A stretch of 8,778 nt of DNA from NCBI GenBank assembly GCA_008668455.1, contig RQCD01000102.1, positions 1 to 8,778 of the forward strand, in the 5' to 3' direction. Source of the stretch: Clostridia bacterium. Its GTDB lineage: Bacteria; Bacillota; Clostridia; UBA1381. Shown here one piece after another: positions 1-6,772 of this stretch. The notes beneath the pieces were generated by a model. The model saw only the letters and a list, made by a program, of their open reading frames with translations. It had not been told where the DNA came from and searched no databases. Both the position numbers and the translations under genes were made by a program. Each line of letters starts with the position of its first letter. Position 1 is the stretch's first letter.

Positions 1-1057
1 CTATTATGAAATCCGAACCGGTGAAGATCAGATAATTACCTCAAAGTTTTTGGAGAAGGATGGCATCAACGCCGAATTTGATAAGGACTGCACCGAGACA
101 AAGCTGGAAAACAGATGGAAAATCAGACTGTATATGCCGCTTGAAAATATTTCAGAGGGGCAGAGCCAGATTTTTTTGGTGATCCTGCTTTTAAGCCTTG
201 GAACATTTTTAGTGAATGTTTTGTTAGGACGCTTGATCAGCGAAAAGCTATATTCCAGTATGAACAGTATTTTAATCGGAATCGGAAGATTTCAGCGCGG
301 AGAATACGATTATGAAATCAAGGTTTCCAAAAATGACGAATTTGCGGAAATTGCCGATGCGCTGAATAACCTGGCAAAAGAAGTGCAGCATTTAATTGAT
401 GATGTGTATGAAAATATGCTGCAAAAGCAGAATATTGAGTATCAAATGCTCCGTGCAAAGATCAATCCGCACTTTTTGAGCAACATCTTCAATCTGATTG
501 TGCAGCTTGCCGAGGGAAAAGAGTACGAAAAAATTGTACTGGCGGCACAGCAGACGGCGAATTTCTACCGGAAAAATTTAGCACGGAATAAGGACAGCGT
601 AAAATTGATGGAGGAAATGAACGCAATTCTGGCTTATTTAGACATTATCGGACTGATGAAGCCGGGCGCGGTTACTTGTCATTATGAAGTGGATGCAAAA
701 ACCGAGCGGTGTATCATTCCGTCCTTTCTCTTGCAGCCGATTGTAGAGAATGCGGTCAACCATGCAATGGTAAACGGGAAAATCACGCTCTGTATTTCGG
801 CAAAAGCGGAGCAGGGAAATCTCACTATCAAAATCCGGGACAACGGAATCGGCATGAGCCGGGAGCAGATGGAAAATCTCTTTAAAATTCGCGGCAGCCA
901 CGGCTACGGTCTTTACAGTATCCGCGAAAGAATCCGGTTAAAATACCCGGATGCGCAGTATGGTGTATTTGCCAGCTGCGAGGAGGGATACGGCACAGAA
1001 ATATCAATTGTGATCCCGGAGATTAACGAGTTCGAGCAGGAGGAAGCAGATGTATAA
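1..1057 (+). CDS. Sensor histidine kinase, YesM-type (5' partial)
   Basis: This is a membrane sensor kinase that autophosphorylates on histidine and passes the phosphate to the response regulator encoded next to it. The frame is open from base 2 to the left edge, so the gene is truncated. The TTG at 50 is only an internal Leu codon, with no ribosome binding site. The 351 visible residues start in the end of an extracellular sensor domain. They continue with one transmembrane segment (about 57-79, IFLVILLLSLGTFLVNVLLG), a HAMP-like linker (80-135) and a His_kinase domain of the PF06580 class. The phospho-acceptor is His157 in INPHFLSNIFN. The N-box is IVENAVNH (Asn250, Asn253). The ATP-lid glycine boxes are DNGIGM (280-285) and GYGLYSIRERI. 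The first transmembrane helix and most of the sensor domain lie outside the window, so the ligand is unknown. The gene overlaps the regulator gene by 8 nt, which implies translational coupling. Confidence 0.95.
   Translation, partial: YYEIRTGEDQIITSKFLEKDGINAEFDKDCTETKLENRWKIRLYMPLENISEGQSQIFLVILLLSLGTFLVNVLLGRLISEKLYSSMNSILIGIGRFQRGEYDYEIKVSKNDEFAEIADALNNLAKEVQHLIDDVYENMLQKQNIEYQMLRAKINPHFLSNIFNLIVQLAEGKEYEKIVLAAQQTANFYRKNLARNKDSVKLMEEMNAILAYLDIIGLMKPGAVTCHYEVDAKTERCIIPSFLLQPIVENAVNHAMVNGKITLCISAKAEQGNLTIKIRDNGIGMSREQMENLFKIRGSHGYGLYSIRERIRLKYPDAQYGVFASCEEGYGTEISIVIPEINEFEQEEADV
1038..1043 (+). promoter_or_regulatory. Ribosome binding site of the response regulator gene
   Basis: A perfect AGGAGG lies inside the last codons of the kinase gene, 6 nt before the ATG at 1050. 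It fixes the regulator start and the 8-nt gene overlap, a layout typical of coupled kinase/regulator pairs. Confidence 0.85.
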
Positions 1058-1787
1058 GGTTTTAATTTGCGATGATGACGGCGCAGCGCTGGATTTATTA
1101 GTGAAAAACGTGCACTGGGAAAAATTTAATATGCAGGTTGCCGCCACTGCTTCAAACGGTAAGCTGGGACTGGAGGCATACAGCAAACAGAGAATGGATC
1201 TTGTGATTTTAGACATTATGATGCCGGCAATGAATGGAATGGCATTGGCAGGCGAAATCCGGAAAAAGGGACCGCATACCAAAATCGTGTTTATCACAAG
1301 CTCGGATAATCTGAACGACGCAATCCGCGCCATCAACCTGAAAGCGGACGGATATATCCTAAAGCCGTTTTCGGTGGGTGAGATTGAGGATATTTTAGTC
1401 AAGATCAGGGAGTCTCTCGATTCGGACAGCGGCGAAGAACAGCCCCAAAAGGTGGACGGCGAGCAGAACGCGGACATTGTCCGCAAGGTGAATGAATATA
1501 TCAAAGAGCATATCGGGGAGAGAATCAAGCTTGGCGATATTGCAGACCATCTCAACTATGCCAGCGCCTACCTGGGACAGATTTATAAAGCGAACACCGG
1601 AGTTTATATCAGCGACAAAATTTTAGAGCTGAAAATGAAATATGCGGCAGAGCTTTTGGATATTCCGTTTAACCATGTCGGAGATGTGGCGGATAAGCTT
1701 GGGTATTCTGATTATACCTATTTTATCAAGCAGTTTAAGGAGTACTACGGCGTTACGCCGAATGTATATAAAAAAGGCAATCTTTAG
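1050..1787 (+). CDS. Response regulator with AraC-type DNA-binding domain, YesN-type
   Basis: This is a cytoplasmic transcription factor of 245 residues, the partner of the upstream kinase. The N-terminal receiver domain (1-120) has the acidic pocket Asp8/Asp9, the phosphorylatable Asp55 in VILDIMMP, Thr83 in FITSS and Lys105 in ILKPF, so all key residues are present. A short acidic, Gln/Glu-rich linker (about 123-142) leads to an AraC-family double helix-turn-helix. HTH1 is at about 159-187 (IKLGDIADHLNYASAYLGQI) and HTH2 at about 209-243 (DVADKLGYSDYTYFIKQFKE, then YYGVTPNVYKK). At 245 residues it is the short version of YesN, with no long middle domain between receiver and AraC parts. In characterised relatives this type activates neighbouring sugar-uptake or polysaccharide-use genes. 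Here the next genes encode secreted surface proteins, so these are the likely targets (inference). Confidence 0.96.
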   Translation: MYKVLICDDDGAALDLLVKNVHWEKFNMQVAATASNGKLGLEAYSKQRMDLVILDIMMPAMNGMALAGEIRKKGPHTKIVFITSSDNLNDAIRAINLKADGYILKPFSVGEIEDILVKIRESLDSDSGEEQPQKVDGEQNADIVRKVNEYIKEHIGERIKLGDIADHLNYASAYLGQIYKANTGVYISDKILELKMKYAAELLDIPFNHVGDVADKLGYSDYTYFIKQFKEYYGVTPNVYKKGNL

Positions 1788-1800
1788 AAATTACAAAATA

Positions 1801-1808
1801 AGTGGAGG
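1801..1808 (+). promoter_or_regulatory. Ribosome binding site that sets the start of the SLH-like protein gene
   Basis: AGTGGAGG lies 7 nt before the ATG at 1816. The same frame is open further upstream, into the regulator gene (to about 1642). Only the ATG at 1816 has a ribosome binding site, and it is followed directly by a signal peptide, so it decides the start. Confidence 0.85.
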
Positions 1809-1815
1809 TATCTTT

Positions 1816-4374
1816 ATGAAAAAAATCTTATCTTTACTGGTAAGCGCTATGCTTTTGTTGTCAACCGCTCCGGCGGCAACGCTGACGGCGTATGCAGAAG
1901 CAGGCGTGTCCTGGCAAGACAAGGAAGGACTTTTGGAGGCGTTGGAAATCCTGCCGGAGAAAAAAAGTACGGAGGAAGAAATTGACGCAGGCTTCTTGCA
2001 GGGCGTGATTGCAGGAATGTATCATGCAGGCGCGGAAACCGCGGCGGCAGAGGAGAGCGAAACCGTTTCCTATACCCAGGCAGCGGAAAAAATCTTAGAG
2101 GTTTTAGGCTATTCCTATTATCTCGGAAATGACACCTATTTAAGACAGGTCACAAACGGAAATTCCATGGGTCTGTTTGACGGGATGAACGTTTCGGATT
2201 TTGGCGCTAATTTAAATTACGGCGACCTGGTGCAGATGGTATATAACGCACTTTCGGTCAGCGTGATGGAAATGAGCTTAGACGGAAACGGCAAGCCAAC
2301 CTATGAAATCAAAAAGGATTCCACGGTTTTAACGAAATATTTTGACGCAGAGGAAGTGGAAGGAATCTTAACGGCAGACAGCAAAACCTCTCTGTATTCT
2401 GCCGATACGGTTACCGGCTTCTCGGTGGACGGTGTGACCTACTATTCGCAGGAAAGCTACGGTGTGAAGGTGGGTATGCGCGTCAAGGCATATGTTTCCA
2501 ATGGCGATCTTCTGTATCTGTATGAATCGTCCAAAAACGAAACGGTCACTTTCTCCGGTGAGGATGTGTATTCCAAATCCCGGACAGAGTTTGAGGTTTC
2601 ACCGGAGGACGCAAGGAGCAAAACTTACCGTTTTGACCCGACTGCAAGCTATCTGTATAACGGTGTTTATCTCGGCTCTATCTCGTCGAACGTGATTCCG
2701 ATTGAGTATTTCTGCGACGAAAACATGACCTATACCTTAATTGATAACGATTCAGACGGCAGATATGAGGCGGTTTACGGAAACAAGTATACATATATCA
2801 AACTTTCCGGAAAAAGTGCAGAAAACCAGGAAATCTATGACGAATGGGACGATGGAATCTATGAGATCATAGACGGCGATCGATTCTATTATGCAGACGG
2901 AATCGAAACAGAATTTAATAATGTGAAAAAGGGCGATATTGTTGCCATGCAGATTCCGTATGGTCTGTCTATGGAAAACCGTTCACAGACAATTGATTAT
3001 GTCATTCTGACCGACCGGATCTCCGGCAGGGTAACCGGAATCGCACAGGACGGCTTTTCGGTGGACGGCGAGGAATACAAGCTGAATGAAAAATTTGATA
3101 TTCCCACCAGTGAGATGATGGGAAGGAGCGGTGCGTTCATATTAGACATGACCGGAAGAATTATCGATTATTCCGAAACGGCAACCGAGGATGAAAACGC
3201 CACCAAGACTGAATATGCTTATATCAAGTCTTTCTATGAAAGTGAGGACGACGACAGTATCTGCGTCAAAATCTTTAAGGGAAACGGCATGGAGAGAATG
3301 TCCTTAAAGGATAAATGTAAGCTCACCCAAGGCGATACGGTTGTTTATGATAATGCAACCGCTATTTTTATCAACCAGACCGACTGCATGGGAAAGCTTG
3401 TCAAGGTGAAGCATCAGGGAAATGAAATTAAGAAAATTGAAATCCCGAAAGCCATCACCATGGGCGAAAAGGGAAAAGACGCATATGAATTTAACTATAT
3501 TCCTTTAACGACGGGTATGCGTACGCGCGGAAATCTGATCCAGGATATGTACCTGATGGATTCCAACAGTACCGAGGTATTCCTGATCCCGACCGGCGGT
3601 GAGGATAAGGACTTTAAAAAGGTTTCCACCTCAAAATGGGCAAGAAGCAGCGGATTTTCCGCAGAACTATATGCGGTGGATGATGAATATGGAATCGGCG
3701 CGGTGCTTGCGCGTGTGGCAACCTCCAGTGCAGATAAGGAGATTCATGCGCAGAACGCACTCTTTGTGATTGAAAAGGTGGTTACAACGGTGAATCAGGA
3801 TGACGAAATTTGCGTAGAGCTGACCGGTATGGAGAATAATCAAAAGAAAACCCTCTCCTTTGAGGACAGCGACGCAGAAAGCACAACCAATAATCCGGAT
3901 GCAGTTTCCGGGGATGAATTCCGGATCCGTTCCATCAAAGCAAATGATCTTGTACCGGGCGATATTATCCAGTACACCACCAAGGAAAATGGGACAGTAG
4001 ACGGATTCCGCGTGTTCTACCACATGGGTGATCCGGATGCATTCTTTACACTTTCTGGAAATCAGAAGGATGCTTATATGACCTCTAATGTCAATCCAAA
4101 TTGGATTATTGCAGATGATAAGGATATGATTTGCTGTATCGGAACATTGGAGGAAAAAACACCTACTTATATCAAGCTTTCGCAGACCTTTGAAAGCGGA
4201 GCACGAGCACAGAAGAATTTTATTAACGTCAATTTTGCAAATGTATACAAGGTGAACACTTCCTCTCATAAGGTGGAAGCAGTGCGCGTAACTGATCCGG
4301 ATATCCGAAAAGGCACAAAGGCAATCACAACAGTCAGCTGGGGCAGCGAAAGGGATTTGGTAGTTTACTATTGA
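1816..4374 (+). CDS. Secreted protein with degenerate S-layer-homology-like N-terminus and long beta-rich body
   Basis: The protein has 852 residues. It starts with a signal peptide: MKK, a hydrophobic core, and a predicted cut after Ala27 (LTAYA|EAG). Residues about 30-151 resemble two worn S-layer-homology modules: an ALEIL...GFLQGVIAGM stretch, then YTQAAEKILEVLGYSYY (86-102) and LNYGDLVQMVYNALSVSVM (133-151). The last matches the pattern of SLH repeats that end in 'yNAL'. The canonical ITRAE motif is missing, so binding to secondary cell-wall polymer is uncertain. The rest is Asp/Glu-rich and beta-strand-like, with a recurring 'GxVTG..GFSVDG.xY' unit (VTGFSVDGVTYY at about 199; GRVTGIAQDGFSVDGEEY at about 402). 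No transmembrane anchor, LPxTG motif or catalytic signature is visible. From its place it is probably a cell-surface structural or anchoring partner of the two proteins that follow. The body was not recognised as a named family. Reading of the gene is certain; the SLH assignment is moderate. Confidence 0.85.
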   Translation: MKKILSLLVSAMLLLSTAPAATLTAYAEAGVSWQDKEGLLEALEILPEKKSTEEEIDAGFLQGVIAGMYHAGAETAAAEESETVSYTQAAEKILEVLGYSYYLGNDTYLRQVTNGNSMGLFDGMNVSDFGANLNYGDLVQMVYNALSVSVMEMSLDGNGKPTYEIKKDSTVLTKYFDAEEVEGILTADSKTSLYSADTVTGFSVDGVTYYSQESYGVKVGMRVKAYVSNGDLLYLYESSKNETVTFSGEDVYSKSRTEFEVSPEDARSKTYRFDPTASYLYNGVYLGSISSNVIPIEYFCDENMTYTLIDNDSDGRYEAVYGNKYTYIKLSGKSAENQEIYDEWDDGIYEIIDGDRFYYADGIETEFNNVKKGDIVAMQIPYGLSMENRSQTIDYVILTDRISGRVTGIAQDGFSVDGEEYKLNEKFDIPTSEMMGRSGAFILDMTGRIIDYSETATEDENATKTEYAYIKSFYESEDDDSICVKIFKGNGMERMSLKDKCKLTQGDTVVYDNATAIFINQTDCMGKLVKVKHQGNEIKKIEIPKAITMGEKGKDAYEFNYIPLTTGMRTRGNLIQDMYLMDSNSTEVFLIPTGGEDKDFKKVSTSKWARSSGFSAELYAVDDEYGIGAVLARVATSSADKEIHAQNALFVIEKVVTTVNQDDEICVELTGMENNQKKTLSFEDSDAESTTNNPDAVSGDEFRIRSIKANDLVPGDIIQYTTKENGTVDGFRVFYHMGDPDAFFTLSGNQKDAYMTSNVNPNWIIADDKDMICCIGTLEEKTPTYIKLSQTFESGARAQKNFINVNFANVYKVNTSSHKVEAVRVTDPDIRKGTKAITTVSWGSERDLVVYY

Positions 4375-4400
4375 TTCAAATGTCCTTTCAGGACTTGAAT
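4374..4400 (+). other. Intercistronic hairpin between genes 3 and 4
   Basis: GTCCT (4382-4386) pairs with AGGAC (4390-4394) around a TTC loop. After a two-base bulge (A4380, T4381), ATTCAA (4374-4379) pairs with TTGAAT (4395-4400). An A-run follows, not a T-run, so it is not a standard intrinsic terminator for the + strand. It begins on the last base of the stop codon. It may protect or punctuate the mRNA between the two secreted-protein genes (inference). Confidence 0.5.
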
Positions 4401-4410
4401 AAAAAAATTT

Positions 4411-4417
4411 AAGGAGG
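4411..4417 (+). promoter_or_regulatory. Ribosome binding site of the four-module discoidin-like protein gene
   Basis: AAGGAGG is a full-strength Shine-Dalgarno sequence 7 nt before the ATG at 4425. It supports this start, which is followed at once by a signal peptide. Confidence 0.85.
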
Positions 4418-4424
4418 AACGAAC

Positions 4425-6701
4425 ATGAAAAAATTATTATCAGGAATTGTGGCAGTAAGTCTGATTGCAGGCTCTGCCGGGATGCTTTCGGCTTATGCGG
4501 AGGGTGGTGCGGCACCGATCACAAATGCGATGTATGCAACCACCATGGAAATTAATACAGGCTGCGGAGGACTTGACAAGCTGAACGCATTAGATGGAAA
4601 CGGAAACGAGCGTCCGAATACAGCATTTGACGGTCCAAACGGTGTGCATTTTCAAACAGAAGGTTTAACGCTGATGGAAGATTATGTGGAAATGGATCTT
4701 CTCAAGGCTGCGGATGTAGAAGCCATTCGTTTCAGAGGGAGAGGAAATCTTCAGAGACTGGAAAATGCGAAGATTACCTATTTTGATAATTTGGACGGAA
4801 AATGGAAAACAGCCTATGAAAGCATTGATTGCTCTGAGGATGGAGAGGATTCCTTGCTGTATTGGAAAACCGTCTCTCTGCCGAAAACGGTCCGGACTTC
4901 AAAAATCCGAGTATATCCGCTTTCCTGGTATGAAGATTATGGTCAAATTCGTCTGGACGGCTTGCAGGCAGTCGGTACAGAAACAACGGATGTGATCGGA
5001 GGAAATCAGCTGTACGGATCGAATATTACTTTAAATTCCGAGGGTAGTTGGCTGACTGGAGCAGATCTTGGCGGTTCAAAAACGATTGACGGAAGCTATG
5101 CTTTTTCAACAGATACTGTCATCAAGCTGGAGGGTATGAACCGAAAGGGTGAAATTGTTTACAATCTTCCGGAAGAAAGAACCATGGACTATGTAGAGGT
5201 AACCAGCTACTATTCCCATCAATCCTTTAAAAACGGAACAGTCAGTGCATGGGATCAGTCAAACCAGAGCTGGAAAGAGGTTGGAAGCTTTGAAAATCCG
5301 TATCAATATGCTACCTTTGGAAGAATGTATGCGGAACTTTCTGAATTAGTTAAAACCGACAAGATTAAGATTTCCTTTGATGATGGCGCACCTGGTGACA
5401 ACGTGACGTTTTCCGAGGTGTATGCGGGAGTAACCGACTGGATGAAGCTGGGTTCGCTTTATTTCACTACCTATAATCTGATGGAGACAAATCCGGATGC
5501 GTTAAGCAAGGATTTAAATCATTTGCATGAGGACGGATCATGCGATCGAAGCCCGGAGGACGCAAATTATGGAGATGATTACGACTGCACGTTCTTTGTT
5601 AATCCGCAGGGTGAAAATCAGCCGGCAGGAAATGAGGATTATATTGAAATGCTTCTTTCTGCTCCGTCTGACGTAAAAAGTATTGTGGTAAAAACAGTTA
5701 ATCCGAATAAAGAGGATAAAAAGATTTACAGCAAGCCGACCAGCATGTCAGTTTATTATCTGGATCATGTAACAGGAAAATGGACTTACGACGGTTGTCT
5801 GTCGATTCCGACCACAGAATATGTATCAAACTACTATTTTGCAAAGGCAGTTTATGCAGACGCAATCCGCGTTTATGTAACCGGCATTGAAGAACCGGCA
5901 AATTATTTCCGTCTTGCCGGACTGTATGCAGTCGGACAGGTTCGTGACGAAAAGATGCTGAATAACGGAAATGTCATTGGAACAGGCTTCATCGACTTAA
6001 ACGGTCATAAGCTAAAAAATATTTATGATGGCAAAATTGCGCGTGAAAACTTTAATCCGGGTGCCGGAAATTATACTTTGTCTGTAACTTTCGATGGATT
6101 CAAGGATTTCAACCAGGTTGAAATTATATGGAACAATACCTTAAATATTCCGGAGAGTGTCAGCGTGAATGTTTGGGGAAGCATTAAGGATTCCGGAGCA
6201 GAAAATAAATGGAGCAATGGAGTAGCAGAAAGCGCTGTTGAGATTCGGGATACGGGCTTTAACGCAGTCAGACAAATTATCACACTTCCGAATACCTATA
6301 CGGCTTATTATGCATCGCTAACCTTAAAAAACACACCGGGAGCAAGCCTTGCAATCAGTGAAATCATTTTCCGAAATGCGGAGAAAACAGGCTATACCAT
6401 TTCGGATACGGAGGTTACGCAAAACGGAAATCTCTATACATTGAAAACAGAAGCAGAAAACAATGAGAGTGCGTCCAAATTCTATGATGTATTCTATGCA
6501 GCGTATCAGAACGGAAAGCTGGTTGGTGTTTTAAAGAACACGTTAGATTTAAAGCCGTTTTCAAAGAGAACACGCTCTGCAACCTTTGATTTTTCAGGTC
6601 TGACCGGTGAGGTGCAGATTAAGAGATTCGTCTGGACAGACGTACAGAATCCGTATACTGCAGAAACAAATGTGCAGACAATCACGCTTTCAGAAAATTA
6701 A
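4425..6701 (+). CDS. Secreted protein with four tandem discoidin (F5/8 type C)-like modules
   Basis: The protein has 758 residues. A signal peptide is cut after about Ala25 (MLSAYA|EGG). The body is four beta modules of roughly 140-165 residues in an A-B-A-B order: A1 about 27-184, B1 196-336, A2 343-504, B2 512-651. A modules carry 'YxD...GKW', then '(I)RVY', and close with IRLDGLQAVG or FRLAGLYAVG, as in the last strand of F5/8 type C/galactose-binding-like folds. B modules open with LYGSNIT or LNNGNVIG and a '.IDG/.IYDG' turn. The C-terminus (652-758) is an Ig/FN3-like domain with the clostridial-type pattern 'FYAAYQNGKLVGVL ... IKRFVW'. Family knowledge suggests binding to sugars or other surface ligands. 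No enzyme motif, transmembrane segment or sortase signal is seen. Five cysteines (47, 136, 373, 388, 458) could form disulfides. It lies 50 nt after the SLH-like gene and is likely co-transcribed. Sequence divergence makes the discoidin call a pattern-based judgement. Confidence 0.85.
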   Translation: MKKLLSGIVAVSLIAGSAGMLSAYAEGGAAPITNAMYATTMEINTGCGGLDKLNALDGNGNERPNTAFDGPNGVHFQTEGLTLMEDYVEMDLLKAADVEAIRFRGRGNLQRLENAKITYFDNLDGKWKTAYESIDCSEDGEDSLLYWKTVSLPKTVRTSKIRVYPLSWYEDYGQIRLDGLQAVGTETTDVIGGNQLYGSNITLNSEGSWLTGADLGGSKTIDGSYAFSTDTVIKLEGMNRKGEIVYNLPEERTMDYVEVTSYYSHQSFKNGTVSAWDQSNQSWKEVGSFENPYQYATFGRMYAELSELVKTDKIKISFDDGAPGDNVTFSEVYAGVTDWMKLGSLYFTTYNLMETNPDALSKDLNHLHEDGSCDRSPEDANYGDDYDCTFFVNPQGENQPAGNEDYIEMLLSAPSDVKSIVVKTVNPNKEDKKIYSKPTSMSVYYLDHVTGKWTYDGCLSIPTTEYVSNYYFAKAVYADAIRVYVTGIEEPANYFRLAGLYAVGQVRDEKMLNNGNVIGTGFIDLNGHKLKNIYDGKIARENFNPGAGNYTLSVTFDGFKDFNQVEIIWNNTLNIPESVSVNVWGSIKDSGAENKWSNGVAESAVEIRDTGFNAVRQIITLPNTYTAYYASLTLKNTPGASLAISEIIFRNAEKTGYTISDTEVTQNGNLYTLKTEAENNESASKFYDVFYAAYQNGKLVGVLKNTLDLKPFSKRTRSATFDFSGLTGEVQIKRFVWTDVQNPYTAETNVQTITLSEN

Positions 6702-6714
6702 GAAATTGTTATCA

Positions 6715-6750
6715 GATACCGCCGTGCAAAAAAGACGGCACGGCGGTATC
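6715..6750 (+). other. Perfect 13-bp intercistronic hairpin, terminator-like but without U-tract
   Basis: GATACCGCCGTGC (6715-6727) is exactly complementary to GCACGGCGGTATC (6738-6750), with a 10-nt A-rich loop (6728-6737). The stem starts 13 nt after the stop codon of gene 4 and ends 8 nt before the ribosome binding site of gene 5. The bases after it (TTCGCAATAA) hold no T-run, and neither does the opposite-strand exit. It may be a leaky or factor-assisted terminator, or a 3'-end stabiliser that makes gene 4 mRNA outlast gene 5 mRNA. The stem is seen directly; the role is inferred. Confidence 0.75.
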
Positions 6751-6758
6751 TTCGCAAT

Positions 6759-6765
6759 AAGGAGG
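6759..6765 (+). promoter_or_regulatory. Ribosome binding site of the last gene
   Basis: AAGGAGG lies 7 nt before the ATG at 6773. Another ATG at 6768 is only 2 nt from the site and reads ATG-GCA-TGA, so 6773 is the start. Confidence 0.85.
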
Positions 6766-6772
6766 AAATGGC

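Noticed and set aside
50..52. TTG as start codon of the histidine kinase
   Set aside because: The frame is open to the left edge, no Shine-Dalgarno precedes it, and the kinase would lack its first membrane helix and sensor domain; it is an internal Leu codon of a truncated gene.
1004..1555. Open frame of 183 codons on the - strand
   Set aside because: It is antisense to the response regulator, whose receiver and AraC motifs are intact; the Ser/Leu/Ile-rich product matches nothing.
1748..1760. Small palindrome CGGCG-TTA-CGCCG near the end of the regulator gene, with a TATATA just after it
   Set aside because: The bases encode the conserved Gly-Val-Thr-Pro of the AraC domain, so codon constraint explains them; no -35-like sequence is found at a suitable distance, so no promoter is called.
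1642..1815. Upstream extension of gene 3 to about 1642
   Set aside because: It would overlap the regulator gene by 146 nt, has no ribosome binding site, and would bury the clear signal peptide that begins at 1816.
3667..4515. Long open frame (282 codons) on the - strand
   Set aside because: It lies opposite the well-supported gene 3 and the start of gene 4, has a Cys/His-rich composition typical of antisense frames, and shows no domain or convincing ribosome binding site.
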